Origin: Hyphomicrobium sp.
GTDB taxonomy: Bacteria > Pseudomonadota > Alphaproteobacteria > Rhizobiales > Hyphomicrobiaceae
Direction of reading: 5' to 3'
DNA length: 64,000 bases
NCBI RefSeq assembly: GCF_003987855.1
Contig: NZ_RXIZ01000022.1
Span: 3,567 to 67,566, forward strand
Positions 39,574 to 51,020 of this stretch are shown here, piece by piece. Each line of letters opens with the position of its first letter. The first letter of the stretch is position 1. Made by a program: the position numbers and the translations under genes. The notes below the pieces were generated by a model, which saw nothing but the letters and a program-made list of their open reading frames with translations, did not search any database and was not told the origin of the DNA.

Positions 39574-41061
39574 TCAACTGATAAATCGGATCTCCGGGCG
39601 CTTGCCAACCAGTTCAGCGAGCAGGCCGAAGCGCCGGCGCAGGCGTTCACCATCGAGCGCGGCGTACGCGGGCGGCAAACTTAACACGAGAGCGCCTGCC
39701 TCATAGTTCAGCGGCGTCTGGTCGATGACGCCCGCCATGCCTATCGAGAGCATATGGGCGGCCCGGATCGCGGCGCCAAGGATACGGGCCCGGCGCTGGA
39801 CCCGTTTGCTAACCAGACTCCGCAGCCGATCGGAAACTCCGGCGCCCCCATCGTCCGAGGTCTCATGGCGGTGGAAAACGGATAGGGCGAGGAAGATGCG
39901 GCCCTGATGGTCGACGCCGCCTAGCCCGGCGTTGGCGATTGTGTTGACGCTCTGCTCGCCGCGGTAATCGGGATGGGCACGCCAGCCGACATCCGACAGA
40001 AGGCATGCCGCATGACGCAGACGGCGTTCATCAGCGGATTCTTCCATCGCGGGATCGGCAAAAAGCTGGTCGGTCCAGGCGCACAGCTCATACGCGTGCT
40101 CGACCGAGCGGGCGCGGAGCCCGGCGTAGTCCTCGCAGAAGCTGATCAGAGGATCGCGCGCCCGTTCGAAAGGCGGCAAGAGGCCATAGATCAGGCCTTC
40201 GCGAATGCCATAGACCGAAAACACGACCTGACGCGGTTCCATCTGCCGCAACAGGCGCTCAAGGACCAACGCGCCGAACGGCAGCACTTCCCGCCGCGCC
40301 CTCGCCACGCCCGCGATGCCGGGCAGATCGAACGGCTTCTTCACCTTGCGGAACTGCTCGCACAGATCAAGGGCTTCGCGCGTGGTCAAACGGTAGCCCT
40401 GCATGACGCGCAGCGGGTAATCGACCCGTTCCATCTGCATGCGCGCAAGGGCACGCCACGTGCCGCCGACCGCGTAGAATGTCCGTCCCGCGCCGTTCCT
40501 GAGCCAGGGCAGGCTCGCCAGCGCGCCGTCAATCACATCGACCGCGCGCTCAATCTTGTTGCCAGTGGTATCGATCAGGCGAAGGCCGCCGAGCGGCAGC
40601 GTCGCCGCATCATTCAGTCGATCCTGCGCGATGTCGATCAGCTCGAGGCTGCCACCGCCGAGGTCCCCTGCGACCCCGTCGGCGTCGACGAAGCCCATCA
40701 TGATGCCCTGCGCCGCGAGCCGCGCTTCCGTCTCGCCCGACAGCACATCGATCTTGGTGCCGATGGCCTTCTCGCCGCGCTCGATGAAATCCCGGCCATT
40801 CTGGGCATCGCGTACCGCGGCCGTGGCGATGACGCGGATGTTCTTGACGCTGAGGATATGCGCGATCACGCGGAAGCGGGCGAGCGCCGCAAGAGCGCGT
40901 TCTACAGCCTCGACACCCAGACTGCCGGTTGTCGCCACCGAGCGGCCGAGGCCGCACAGGATTTTTTCGTTGAAGACCGGGGTAGGCGCCCGAACCGCAC
41001 CCTCATAAACGACGAGGCGCACCGAATTGGAGCCGATATCGACCACGCCGATAGGTTCCAT
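39574..41061 (-). CDS. ppx: Exopolyphosphatase (Ppx/GppA family)
   Basis: VVDIGSNSVRLVVYEG, GVAGDLGGGSLELIDI; next to ppk. Confidence 0.92.
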   Translation of the reverse strand: MEPIGVVDIGSNSVRLVVYEGAVRAPTPVFNEKILCGLGRSVATTGSLGVEAVERALAALARFRVIAHILSVKNIRVIATAAVRDAQNGRDFIERGEKAIGTKIDVLSGETEARLAAQGIMMGFVDADGVAGDLGGGSLELIDIAQDRLNDAATLPLGGLRLIDTTGNKIERAVDVIDGALASLPWLRNGAGRTFYAVGGTWRALARMQMERVDYPLRVMQGYRLTTREALDLCEQFRKVKKPFDLPGIAGVARARREVLPFGALVLERLLRQMEPRQVVFSVYGIREGLIYGLLPPFERARDPLISFCEDYAGLRARSVEHAYELCAWTDQLFADPAMEESADERRLRHAACLLSDVGWRAHPDYRGEQSVNTIANAGLGGVDHQGRIFLALSVFHRHETSDDGGAGVSDRLRSLVSKRVQRRARILGAAIRAAHMLSIGMAGVIDQTPLNYEAGALVLSLPPAYAALDGERLRRRFGLLAELVGKRPEIRFIS

Positions 41062-41123
41062 TTCTGCGGTACGCTCGTTCGCGCCCGAGAGTTCTCTCCA
41101 CCTCGTCATTCAAGATACCGGGT

Positions 41124-43292
41124 CTAGCCGGGCTGGCGGAAACGTTGCGGGAAGCTCTCCTTCAGAGATTGCCCGCGACCCGAAAGCGAAGGATTGGTCA
41201 TGAAATATTTATGGGCATTGAAGGCTTCCTCCCCCGGACCCGGTTCGATCCGGGTGGCGCTGCCGTCGGAATTGATCCGCCAGCTCTGCTGATTGTCTTT
41301 CAGGTTCGCAACCATGATCTGATTGAGGACTTGCTCGTGGACGGTCGGGTTCTTCACCGGAGCCATGGCCTCGACCCGGCGGTCGAGATTTCGGGGCATC
41401 ATATCGGCGGAGCTGATGTAGACGGCGGCTTTGGGTGAAGGCAAGGCCTCTCCGTTGGCAAAACAGTAAATGCGAGAGTGCTCAAGGAAGCGGCCGACAA
41501 TGCTTTTCACGCGGATGTTGCTCGACAGCCCCGGGATTCCGGGACGCAGGCAGCAGATGCCGCGGACGACGAGGTCGATCGGCACGCCCGCATTGCTCGC
41601 CTCATAGAGCGATGCGATGATCTGGGAATCGACCAGCGCATTCATTTTCCACCAGATGCCCGACGGACGGCCGGCCTTGGCATTGCGGATCTCTTCGGCG
41701 ATGTGCGTCATAATGCGATTGCGGATGCCGTGCGGGCTCGCCGCCATGCATTCGAGCTCAACAGGTTCGCCGTAGCCCGTCACGAAATTCAGGATGCGCG
41801 TGACGTCGCGCGCCACCATCGGATCGGTCGTGAAAAGGGACAGGTCGGTGTACACGCGCGCCGTCTGCGGGTGATAGTTGCCGGTACCGATGTGGCAATA
41901 GGTCGTGAGATCGGTTCCTTCGCGCCGGACGACGAAGCCGAGCTTGGCGTGCGTTTTCAATTCGGTGAAGCCATAGACGACGTGCACGCCCGCACTTTCG
42001 AGATCGCGCGCCCAACGAATGTTTGCGGCTTCGTCGAACCGGGCCTTGAGTTCGACGACAGCGGTGACGGATTTGCCCGCCTCTACCGCTTCTTTCAGCG
42101 CTTGAATGATCGGACTGTCGCGTGAGGTGCGATAGAGCGTCCACTTGATCGCCATGACGTTTGGATCGGCAACCGCTTGGCGCAGATACTGCACGACCAC
42201 GTCGAAGCTTTCGTAGGGATGGTGGACGACGATGTCCTTGTTGCGGATCGCAGCAAAACAGTCGCCGCTGAATTCTCGAATGCGCTCGGGAAAACGGATC
42301 GTAAATGGCTTGAAAAGCAGATCTGGGCGATCATTGACGATCAGCTGCGATGTATCGGCGAGGGCGAGAATGCCTTCCTTGACGAAGATGCTTTCCTCGC
42401 GGACTTCAAGCTCGTCGATAACGAACTTTCTCAGCTTTTCAGGCATGCGGGAATCGATCTCGAGCCGGATCACGTTCCCGCGACGGCGACGCTTCAGCTG
42501 ACTCTCGTAGGAGCGGACAAGATCTTCGGCCTCTTCCTGAAACTCGATGTCACTGTCGCGCAGGACGCGGAACGTGCCCTGGCTCTTGACCTCGAAACCG
42601 GAGAACAGCTCGGTCAAAAACATGCCGACGACGTTCTCGAGCTGAATGAAGCGGACGGCTTTGGGCTTATCGGGGTTGGCCTCGAGACGAATGAAACGGT
42701 CGAGCTGCCCCGGAATCGGGATCAGGCCGTTCATGGTCTTGCCGTCGACGGGACGCACAAGCTCCACGGCGATGGTCATCGCCTTATTCAGGATGAAGGG
42801 AAACGGATGGGCCGGGTCGGCGGCGATCGGCGTCAGGATCGGGAAGATGTGCGTGAGGAAGAGCTTCTCCAACGACGCGCGGTCAGCGGCGGTGAGGTCT
42901 TCGGGCTGGACCACATGAAGCCCGGCGGCCGCGAGCTCGTCAGTGATAACGCGCCAGTTTACCTGTTCGTCGACGACAATCGTCGTGACAAACTTATTGA
43001 TGGCCGCAAGCTGCTGCATCGGCGTCATGCCATCTTGCGACAGAGTTGTGACACCGGCACGGATCTGTCCATACACGCCGGCCGCGCGCACCATGTAGAA
43101 TTCATCGAGGTTGGCGGCAGCTATAGAGAGAAAGCGAAGGCGCTCAAGCAGCGGGTGCTGGGTATTTCCCGCTTCCTCCAGAACGCGGCGGTTGAACTGC
43201 AGCCACGACAGCTCGCGATTGTAGAAGCGGTCCGGCCCTTCCGGCACGGATGTGACATCTGCCTTGCCACTTCTGGTCTTCACGGTTGCCAT
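41124..43292 (-). CDS. ppk1: Polyphosphate kinase 1
   Basis: [30 protein letters not shown]-like [17 protein letters not shown]. Confidence 0.96.
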   Translation of the reverse strand: MATVKTRSGKADVTSVPEGPDRFYNRELSWLQFNRRVLEEAGNTQHPLLERLRFLSIAAANLDEFYMVRAAGVYGQIRAGVTTLSQDGMTPMQQLAAINKFVTTIVVDEQVNWRVITDELAAAGLHVVQPEDLTAADRASLEKLFLTHIFPILTPIAADPAHPFPFILNKAMTIAVELVRPVDGKTMNGLIPIPGQLDRFIRLEANPDKPKAVRFIQLENVVGMFLTELFSGFEVKSQGTFRVLRDSDIEFQEEAEDLVRSYESQLKRRRRGNVIRLEIDSRMPEKLRKFVIDELEVREESIFVKEGILALADTSQLIVNDRPDLLFKPFTIRFPERIREFSGDCFAAIRNKDIVVHHPYESFDVVVQYLRQAVADPNVMAIKWTLYRTSRDSPIIQALKEAVEAGKSVTAVVELKARFDEAANIRWARDLESAGVHVVYGFTELKTHAKLGFVVRREGTDLTTYCHIGTGNYHPQTARVYTDLSLFTTDPMVARDVTRILNFVTGYGEPVELECMAASPHGIRNRIMTHIAEEIRNAKAGRPSGIWWKMNALVDSQIIASLYEASNAGVPIDLVVRGICCLRPGIPGLSSNIRVKSIVGRFLEHSRIYCFANGEALPSPKAAVYISSADMMPRNLDRRVEAMAPVKNPTVHEQVLNQIMVANLKDNQQSWRINSDGSATRIEPGPGEEAFNAHKYFMTNPSLSGRGQSLKESFPQRFRQPG

Positions 43293-43388
43293 GGTGAATG
43301 AGTGCTCCGAACGGGAAATGAGACGTCCATATAATAGCTTTACACCCAAATGACGAATGGGCATGTCAGCCAGGAATCATAAACCGAT

Positions 43389-44063
43389 TCAATAGCCGAG
43401 AGCGTCGAGGGTGGCAGCGGCAATCGCACGCGTCACACGGCGTTGCAAGGCGAGCGCCCGCCGATCCGCCGCCGAGACAAAGCGTTCAGCCGCGAGCATC
43501 GAGCGCTCCATCCTGACCAGCACGTAATCGACGAGTTGAGGCTCGACGGTCAACTGCCTGTCGGCGAAGAGCTTGACGAGGACGGCTCGAAGCAGCGCGT
43601 CATCCGGCGGCTCGATCGTCGCGAGCGGCAGGGCCTTCAAGCGCGAGCGGAAGTCAGGAAGCGTGATCGGCAGATCACCGGGGGCCGTGTCGGTCGTCAG
43701 GAGGATCTGCAAGCGCTGCTCGCGGACGAGATTTAAAAGGTGGAACAGGGCGGCTTCGTCGCTCGCGCGTTGAATGTCTTCTATGAGGACCGCACCGGAC
43801 GCGGCGACCGTGGGCACGGTATCGCGCGAGATGGCAGAGGCCTCGAACGCCTTGCCGTTGGCGCGGCTCAGCCAGACGTTTGCGAGATGAGTTTTGCCAC
43901 TGCCTTTGGCGCCTGCGATGACAGCTGCGCCAATCGGCCAGTCAGGCCAGCGGTCGACGAGATCCACGGCGGCTTCATTCGACCGCGAGACCAGGAAGTC
44001 TTCCAGTCCCATGGCCGTGCGGTGCGGAAGTTCAAAGACAAGCTGCTCGGGCGTCGTGATCAT
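43389..44063 (-). CDS. hdaA: DnaA regulatory inactivator HdaA-like AAA protein
   Basis: GAKGSGKTHLANVWLSRANG, ALPLATIEPPDDALLRAVLVKLFADRQL; synteny with ppk. Confidence 0.88.
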   Translation of the reverse strand: MITTPEQLVFELPHRTAMGLEDFLVSRSNEAAVDLVDRWPDWPIGAAVIAGAKGSGKTHLANVWLSRANGKAFEASAISRDTVPTVAASGAVLIEDIQRASDEAALFHLLNLVREQRLQILLTTDTAPGDLPITLPDFRSRLKALPLATIEPPDDALLRAVLVKLFADRQLTVEPQLVDYVLVRMERSMLAAERFVSAADRRALALQRRVTRAIAAATLDALGY

Positions 44064-45157
44064 GGAATAGGTGGTTGCTGTTCCTTCGGCGCCGCTTCAA
44101 CCTCGCCTTGGTAGACGCTCGAGGCGAGATAGCTGCTGACCGCGAAACGTACGAGCACGCCGATTGCGGCAGAAACCGGCACGGCTACGAGAAGTCCCAG
44201 AAATCCGAACAGATAGCTGAAGGTCATCAAGGCGAAAATGACCCAGACGGGATGCAGGCCGACCTCTGAACCTATGATGTAGGGGCTCAATATCCCCGAC
44301 TCCAGAGCCTGACCACCGAGCAGAACACCGACGACGATCAGAATGGACGTCATGTCCGGCCAGTACTGCACGATCGCCAGCAGCACGGCGATGAGGGCGC
44401 CGATCGACCAGCCGAACACAGGAATGAAAGAAGCAAGTCCGGTCGCAACGCCGAGCAGCAGCCCATAGTTCAGACCAGCAAGGCTGAAGCCCGCGGCATA
44501 GTAGATCGCAAGCAGGATGCAGACCACGCCCTGGCCACGAATGAAAGCGGATATGCGTTCGTCAATCTCGTGTGAGAGCGCGCGGATCTGATCGGCTTCG
44601 TCACGCGGCAGCAGCGAGTCGAGCTTCGCGACGATCTTGGGCCAATCGAGCAGAACATAGAAGAACACCACAGGCGTTATGAGAACGACCGTGAAGAAGT
44701 TGTAGGCGGCCGAACTCTGGTTCCAGACACTCTGGGCGATGCCGGCAAGCAGGGTCGGCGCCGCGTTCGTCACGCTGTCGAGCACATTTCGCACCGTCGC
44801 TTCAGCCTGCGGGTAGCGCGAGCCCAGGTGATCGCGGGCGCTCGTCTCGATCAGCGTCTTCAATCGCTGGAAGGCGGCGGGCGCGGCTTCCATCAAGCCT
44901 GCGGCCTGCTGGAACAGGATCGGCATCACGAAGACCAGCGCGAGAACGATGATCAGGGCCGAGCACGTGACCAGCAGAATGGTGGCCAGCCAACGGGGCA
45001 CGCCGCGCCGGACCATGGCGTCAACGATGGGGCTCAGGAAGTAGGCGAGCGTCAAGCCGATCGCGAACGGCAGCAGGGCCGGAGCGATGAGCTGCACGAT
45101 GTATGCAAACAGCAACGCCGTCGCTGCCCAGAACAGCGCGTGCCGCTCAAAATGCAT
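44060..45157 (-). CDS. AI-2E/PerM family transporter
   Basis: Polytopic; LGVATGLASFIPVFGWSIGALIAVLLAI; PYIIGSEVGLHPVWVIFALM. Confidence 0.92.
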   Translation of the reverse strand: MHFERHALFWAATALLFAYIVQLIAPALLPFAIGLTLAYFLSPIVDAMVRRGVPRWLATILLVTCSALIIVLALVFVMPILFQQAAGLMEAAPAAFQRLKTLIETSARDHLGSRYPQAEATVRNVLDSVTNAAPTLLAGIAQSVWNQSSAAYNFFTVVLITPVVFFYVLLDWPKIVAKLDSLLPRDEADQIRALSHEIDERISAFIRGQGVVCILLAIYYAAGFSLAGLNYGLLLGVATGLASFIPVFGWSIGALIAVLLAIVQYWPDMTSILIVVGVLLGGQALESGILSPYIIGSEVGLHPVWVIFALMTFSYLFGFLGLLVAVPVSAAIGVLVRFAVSSYLASSVYQGEVEAAPKEQQPPIP

Positions 45158-45211
45158 GGAATTTCATCCTCACCTAATCGCCAAGCCTCAACGCAGCATG
45201 GCCTTAAACGC

Positions 45212-45766
45212 TCAGGTTTTCGAGCCGGGAGTTTCGTGGACCGTCATATGACGCAGCCACACGCGCAAATAGGCAACGAGTGACGCGACGGTGGTGGCTG
45301 CGGCGAGCAGCGTCAGGAGTTGCACAGGCCCTTTGAGCTTCAGCGCGAATGCCTCGTCGGCGAGCACGGTGCCCGCGAGAACGATCTGAGCAACGGTGTT
45401 CATCTTACTGATGGCCAGAGGCTTCATCGGCGTTGGATGTTCGAGCAGCCACGACAGCACGACGGCGATGATGATCAGGATGTCGCGGGAGACGACGAGG
45501 ATCACGAGCCAAGAGGGGAGACGCCCCGTCACCCCCAGGGCGATGAATATGCAAACGATCAGGAGCTTGTCGGCGAGCGGATCGAGATAGGCACCGAGTT
45601 CGGTTTCCCAGTTGAACCGCTTGGCAAGGAAGCCGTCGATCGCATCCGAGATGCCGGCCAATACGAAGGCCAGAAATGCCGCTTGCAACTCACCGGTCAG
45701 CAAGAGCCAGAAGACCACGGGTACGAGGATGACTCGACCGAGCGTAATGAGGTTAGGAATGCTCAC
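45212..45766 (-). CDS. pgsA: CDP-alcohol phosphatidyltransferase (PgsA-like)
   Basis: SIPNLITLGRVILVPVVFWLL; SDAIDGFLAKRFNWETELGAYLDPLADKL; GTG start at 45766 preferred. Confidence 0.88.
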   Translation of the reverse strand: MSIPNLITLGRVILVPVVFWLLLTGELQAAFLAFVLAGISDAIDGFLAKRFNWETELGAYLDPLADKLLIVCIFIALGVTGRLPSWLVILVVSRDILIIIAVVLSWLLEHPTPMKPLAISKMNTVAQIVLAGTVLADEAFALKLKGPVQLLTLLAAATTVASLVAYLRVWLRHMTVHETPGSKT

Positions 45767-45967
45767 GCCGAAACTGTCCCCGTCTCTCTCCCCTATCGCC
45801 CGGCCACATATCACGCTTTGCCAAGCGGCGCGAACCTAGCCTCTCATGCTTCGGCTCGTCGAGGAGAACCTCCCTTGCGGTGCGGCAAAAGCGGCCGCGG
45901 GCTGAGTTGCGGCCCGAAAGGCGGCGCGCCCAGAGCCGGAAGTCAGATCTGGATAATTTTTGCTAAT

Positions 45968-47254
45968 TCAATAGCCTGGACGAAGGACCCAGCCTGAACC
46001 GGTATTTGAGAGGCTGAAGCCTTTAGGCCCGAGCGCGGTTGCGAGGCTCGTGGCGCCGCCGGGGTATTTCAACGAAATTCCGGCGCTGCGATCGGATACG
46101 GATCCGATGTTCAAGGCGTCGACGCCTGGCATGTCGAGAAGCTGGGAGCGGATCAGGTCCCATTGATCGGAGCTGGCGAACTCAGCGGTCAGTGTGACGT
46201 CTTCCCCACTCCCGCCCGTGGACGCTGCCCAGACCGGTGCGCCGCCAGCCGGGTTGGACGATGCCGTCGCCTCGCCAATGCCTGCCTTGATCGCTTTCCA
46301 ACGGCCCTCGATGATGCCAAGCGAGACAACTGCCGCGAGCTGAGAGGCGTAATCGAGGTCGTTATCGTTGATCCGATAGGCGCGTTTCAAAAGAAGGCCA
46401 CCGACGGCATCGCTGCCGACGAGGGTCACCGTGACCTTTTTGGCCGGTAAATCCGGTTCGGCTATTGCAAGGACGACCAATCCGCTGCCGTACTCCGCTT
46501 TCAGCTTTTGCAAAGCGCTGTCCTGGCCGGACATCAGCGCCTGAACCGTGTCGGTCTTGATCGTGGGCTTTAGATCCTTCACAGCGATTGGTGTCAGCGT
46601 GTGGGTGAGGTCGAGGCCTGACCACGCGCGCCGCCAGAGGCCGGTGTCACTGGTCGCAGCGGGCGGATTACCTTGCAACAGCACCGTTACGACGGTCAGT
46701 TGCGGCGCCTGCTGATCAACGAATGGAATACCTTGGCCGGACAGAAGCGAGCGCACCCCGTTAGAGTCGAAAGAGTAGTCGAGGTTGGCGATATACGCGG
46801 TCGACGAGTTGCGCTCGGAGCGCACAGAAAGCCCGGAGACGAGATCGGCGACTTTTGCATTCTCCACGCGGGTGAGCTGCTTATAAGCCGTTACCGGCAC
46901 GAGGCGCTTCAGAAGCGACTTGAAGGCGGCTTGCTGGCCATCGGCGAGGGCCTGATCTTTCGCCGCAACCGCATTCGCAGCCGTCGCCTCGACGGGGTAA
47001 TTTGCGACGGTAAATGCGACATCGGGATCAGCCGCCCGCGCGGGCGCGACATCGAGGCCAGCGGCACCCATCCACACCAGAATAGCGATAGCGACGCAGC
47101 GGCTCGCGAGCACGTAAATCCCCCATTTCCGCGTTTTGCGACGTTCTCGGGCGAGCGTTCGATCCTTGCCCTGCGGAACCGGCCTTGAGAGCGCTTCGTT
47201 GCTCTCCGGTCCAGTCGCTGCTACGACCCCCAATACGGGTTGGCAATGGGGCAA
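45968..47254 (-). CDS. DUF2066 domain-containing protein
   Basis: Signal/TM segment then FTVANYPVEATAANAVAAKDQALADGQQAAFKSLLKRLVP; start uncertain. Confidence 0.8.
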   Translation of the reverse strand: MPHCQPVLGVVAATGPESNEALSRPVPQGKDRTLARERRKTRKWGIYVLASRCVAIAILVWMGAAGLDVAPARAADPDVAFTVANYPVEATAANAVAAKDQALADGQQAAFKSLLKRLVPVTAYKQLTRVENAKVADLVSGLSVRSERNSSTAYIANLDYSFDSNGVRSLLSGQGIPFVDQQAPQLTVVTVLLQGNPPAATSDTGLWRRAWSGLDLTHTLTPIAVKDLKPTIKTDTVQALMSGQDSALQKLKAEYGSGLVVLAIAEPDLPAKKVTVTLVGSDAVGGLLLKRAYRINDNDLDYASQLAAVVSLGIIEGRWKAIKAGIGEATASSNPAGGAPVWAASTGGSGEDVTLTAEFASSDQWDLIRSQLLDMPGVDALNIGSVSDRSAGISLKYPGGATSLATALGPKGFSLSNTGSGWVLRPGY

Positions 47255-47344
47255 AAGTGAGTTTAACCGAAGCTTTTGCCTCGCCTGGTTGTCTTATCGC
47301 GCCGGCCCTTCCGACCTTACTTTTTTGACCGACGACGAGGATCA

Positions 47345-48481
47345 ATGTCCGCGGCTGACGAAAACTCGCAAAAATCCATCACATATGCCGACGCGGGCGT
47401 CGATATCGACGCGGGAAATGCGCTTGTCGCGGCGATCAAACCGTTGGCCAAGGCCACCAGCCGGCCCGGAGCCGATGTCGATCTGGGCGGCTTCGGTGGA
47501 CTGTTCGATCTGAAGCGGACGGGCTTTCGCGATCCCATCCTGGTCGCGGCAAACGACGGCGTCGGCACGAAGCTCAAGATCGCCATCGACACGCAGCGCC
47601 ATTCCACCATCGGCATCGACCTTGTCGCGATGTGCGTCAACGATCTGATCGTGCAAGGTGCGGAACCGCTTTTCTTCCTCGATTACTTCTCGGTCGGGAA
47701 ACTCGACGTGCAAGTTGCGCGCGAGGTGATCGCGGGCATTGCCGATGGTTGCCGCGATGCCGGATGCGCGCTGATCGGCGGCGAGACGGCAGAGATGCCG
47801 GGCCTTTATCAGAGTGGCGACTACGATCTCGCGGGCTTTGCAGTGGGCGCGGTCGAACGCGACGAGATCCTGCCGCGTGCGAACATCGGCGTCGGCGACA
47901 TCCTGATCGGCCTTAGATCGAGTGGCGTGCATTCCAATGGGTACAGCCTCGTCCGCAAGCTCGTGGAACACGCCAAACTCGACTGGAATTCGCCTGCGCC
48001 ATTTGCAAAATCCCAGAACCAGTCGGTCGCCGAGGCGCTGCTGACGCCGACGCGCATCTACGTCAAACCGCTGCTCGCGGCCATTCGTGCAACGGGTGGA
48101 TCGGGCTTGAACGGCGGCATCAAAGCGCTGTCGCACATCACAGGCGGGGGCCTTTCGGAGAACGTGCCGCGCGTGATGCCGAAGGATGTCGCGGCCCGGA
48201 TCGACCTGTCGAGTTTCTCGGCACCGCCGGTTTTCGAGTGGCTGGCGAGGACAGGCAACATTCCCGATGCCGAGCTTCTCCGGACCTTCAACTGCGGCAT
48301 CGGCATGATCGCCGTTGTCTCCAAGGACCGAGCTGACGACGTGGTCTCGGAGCTCAAATCTGCGGGTGAAGATCCAACCGTCATCGGCGACATCATTCCT
48401 CCGACCGGCGAAAAGTCGGATGCCAAAGGCAAAGGCGAAGCTTGGGCCGTCAAGTACGACGGCAAGCTCAACTTCGGCTGA
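47345..48481 (+). CDS. purM: Phosphoribosylformylglycinamidine cyclo-ligase
   Basis: [53 protein letters not shown]. Confidence 0.96.
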   Translation: MSAADENSQKSITYADAGVDIDAGNALVAAIKPLAKATSRPGADVDLGGFGGLFDLKRTGFRDPILVAANDGVGTKLKIAIDTQRHSTIGIDLVAMCVNDLIVQGAEPLFFLDYFSVGKLDVQVAREVIAGIADGCRDAGCALIGGETAEMPGLYQSGDYDLAGFAVGAVERDEILPRANIGVGDILIGLRSSGVHSNGYSLVRKLVEHAKLDWNSPAPFAKSQNQSVAEALLTPTRIYVKPLLAAIRATGGSGLNGGIKALSHITGGGLSENVPRVMPKDVAARIDLSSFSAPPVFEWLARTGNIPDAELLRTFNCGIGMIAVVSKDRADDVVSELKSAGEDPTVIGDIIPPTGEKSDAKGKGEAWAVKYDGKLNFG

Positions 48482-48504
48482 GGGTGTACGGCTGTCAGTC
48501 CGCA

Positions 48505-50322
48505 TTAGGGCAGCGCGAAAACCGTAAGCGTCCCTCCGAGGCTCGTGTACTCGGAGAGATTTGCAAACCCGCCGACGGCGCCTGATCCATCTTCCGGATT
48601 GGTGAGCCCGGCAGCAAGGCCGATACCGGCCCAACCTCCCACTCCCGACAGGATGGCGACGTATTGCTTGCCATCGTGCATGTAGGTCATCGGGGCGCCT
48701 ACGATCCCGGACGGCGTCTTGAACTTGAAGAGTTCCTTGCCGGTCTTCTGGTCGACGGCTTTCAAATAGCCTTCGAGCGTTCCGTAGAAGACGATCCCTC
48801 CGGCCGTCGAAAGCGCGCCGGACCAGACGGCGAAGCGCTCGGGCTTAGACCAGATTATTTTGCCCTGAGCGCCATCCCAGGCGAGAAAGGCACCCGTGTC
48901 GCCGTTCGCCGACGGCGCGGGAAACATCGTCAGCGTAGCCCCGACATAGGGCTGCCCCGCTGCGTAAGACACCTTGAAGGCCTCCATATCCATGCAGAGG
49001 CGCGTCAAGGGAACATAGAACCAGCCGGTGAGACGAGAAAAGGATGCGGGCTGCTGGTTTTTCGCACCCATTGCCGAAGGGCAGATGCCTTTGGTCACAT
49101 CATCCGTACCGGTGACGAAGGGTGAGAACTTCTTGTTCACGAGCGGCCGGCCGTACTGCGGATCATTTCTGTCCGTAACGACCTTGGACGCCCAATTGGC
49201 GTCGGGATCGAATTTTTCCGCGACGAGAAGCTCGCCGTTGGTGCGATCGAGCGTATAGGCAAAACCGTTGCGGTCGAAGTGAGTCAGGACCTTCCGGGTG
49301 ACGCCGTCGATCTCAAGATCCGTGAGTATCGGCTCGTTGACGCCGTCGTAATCCCACTGATCGAAAGGGGTCATTTGATAGACCCACTTGGCGATGCCGC
49401 TGTCAGCATCGCGCGCAAAGATCGTTTGCGACCATTTCTGATCGATCGGTTTGTGATCGGGCCCCGCGCGCTGGACCGGGTTCCAGGTCGAAGGATTGCC
49501 TGAGCCGTAGTAGATCAGGTTCAGCTGGGGGTCGTACGCCATATAGCCCCAGACCGGCCCGCCACCGATCTTCCATTGGTCGCCGTTCCAGGTCTTTAGC
49601 GACGAATCCTTCCCAATCGGCTTGCCGAGAGACGTCGTTTTGTCGGGATCGACCAGGATATCCTCGTCCGGCCCCATCGAATATGCGCGCCAGACTTTGC
49701 GACCCGAGTTCAGGTCGTAGGCAGTGATGTAACAACGCACGCCGAACTCACCGCCCGATACGCCGACGATGACCTTGTCTTTGACGACCAGAGGTGCGCC
49801 GGTGCCCGAGGCGCCATTCTTCGGATCATCATCCTTCACCTTCCAGACTTCGATGCCGGTTTTAGCATCGAGGGCAATGAGCGAGGTGTCGGCGGTGTGC
49901 AGCAGAATCTTGCCCTCGGCATACTGGACGCCGCGATCGACGGTATCGCAGCACATGACGGCGGCGGCGAACGGATCCTGCTTCGGCTGATACTTCCATA
50001 GAATCTTCTGATCGTGAGCCAAATCGATTGCGATGACGGTATTGGGGAATGGCGTCACCAGATACATGACGTCGCCGATAACCAATGGGCCGCCCTCATG
50101 ACCGCGGAGCACGCCGGTCGAGAACGTCCAGGCGACTTTCAGTTCCGATACGTTCGAGGCGTTGATCTGATCGAGCCGCGAGTATCGCTGACCCGCGTAG
50201 TCGCCGGATTGTATCACCCAGTTCGCCGGGTCGTCGGCGAGCGACTGTACGTCCAGATTCGCTTTCGCATCCGTCGCGCACAGGAGCGCGGTGACGGCGA
50301 CGAACGCAAGCCATCTCATCAT
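48505..50322 (-). CDS. PQQ-dependent methanol/ethanol-type dehydrogenase, XoxF-like
   Basis: Signal peptide; [34 protein letters not shown] (vicinal Cys), [18 protein letters not shown] (DYD). Confidence 0.92.
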   Translation of the reverse strand: MMRWLAFVAVTALLCATDAKANLDVQSLADDPANWVIQSGDYAGQRYSRLDQINASNVSELKVAWTFSTGVLRGHEGGPLVIGDVMYLVTPFPNTVIAIDLAHDQKILWKYQPKQDPFAAAVMCCDTVDRGVQYAEGKILLHTADTSLIALDAKTGIEVWKVKDDDPKNGASGTGAPLVVKDKVIVGVSGGEFGVRCYITAYDLNSGRKVWRAYSMGPDEDILVDPDKTTSLGKPIGKDSSLKTWNGDQWKIGGGPVWGYMAYDPQLNLIYYGSGNPSTWNPVQRAGPDHKPIDQKWSQTIFARDADSGIAKWVYQMTPFDQWDYDGVNEPILTDLEIDGVTRKVLTHFDRNGFAYTLDRTNGELLVAEKFDPDANWASKVVTDRNDPQYGRPLVNKKFSPFVTGTDDVTKGICPSAMGAKNQQPASFSRLTGWFYVPLTRLCMDMEAFKVSYAAGQPYVGATLTMFPAPSANGDTGAFLAWDGAQGKIIWSKPERFAVWSGALSTAGGIVFYGTLEGYLKAVDQKTGKELFKFKTPSGIVGAPMTYMHDGKQYVAILSGVGGWAGIGLAAGLTNPEDGSGAVGGFANLSEYTSLGGTLTVFALP

Positions 50323-50571
50323 TCATTCACTCCCGCTCGCACGCCAACGACTTGAGCCGCCTTATCAATATCCAAGGGGCGCTCGTACCAGACTTATGGT
50401 GGGGGTCGTTGAAAACGCGGCAAGCTGTAGCGCCGACGGTGCGAATGGCCAAAACGCGCTGATGCTCGCGTCACGCATTAACGACTTTCAATGAGAGTAC
50501 GCGAAGACTGCCACGCAACTGAAAAGTTTGGCGCCTACTCACCGCGCTCGTGAACGATTCGGAGCAGGCAC

Positions 50572-50817
50572 ATGGCTGGCCATTCAGCGGACCTTCTGGT
50601 GGGCGAAATTATCGAAATCAAGTATCGGGTTCCTCAACCCGCGTTCGACGAACAGCCTGATTCGCGATTGTCGGATCGCTGGATCGCCGCGGAGATCATC
50701 CATCGGGACGAAGACGCCTTCCCCATCGCGCGCCTAGCCGACGGGCAAATCACGGATATTCGCGCGTACATGACGTGGCGGCGGGTCTCGCGCTCGGTCG
50801 ACGCCAATCACGGCTAG
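50572..50817 (+). CDS. Hypothetical small protein (81 aa)
   Basis: MAGHSADLLVGEIIEIKYRVPQPAFDEQPDSRL; no alternative ORF with better features. Confidence 0.45.
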   Translation: MAGHSADLLVGEIIEIKYRVPQPAFDEQPDSRLSDRWIAAEIIHRDEDAFPIARLADGQITDIRAYMTWRRVSRSVDANHG

Positions 50818-51020
50818 AGCAAAAATGATGGTTAAAGTGACGGTTGTCCCTGCATTTGCCGTCAGTTGTCACACAATCGAAAAGTGCTGACGTCAGAAGC
50901 GGTCTAAAATACACCGCTAGATAGATTCGGACCTGCTTCTCGTCATGCATTCTGGCCCGACCGGCGATCGCGCGGACCGCGCCCTGGGATCTGGGGACCG
51001 CGCCTCAGATGCGAGGTAGC

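Noticed and set aside
39973-41127. 384-aa plus-strand ORF
   Set aside because: Antisense shadow of ppx.
42177-43301. 374-aa plus-strand ORF
   Set aside because: Antisense shadow of ppk1.
47342-48634. 430-aa minus-strand ORF
   Set aside because: Antisense to purM, which is unambiguous.
50871-50930. CTGACGTCAG palindrome upstream of the GT4 gene
   Set aside because: 10-bp palindromes are expected by chance in this much sequence; no second copy seen nearby.
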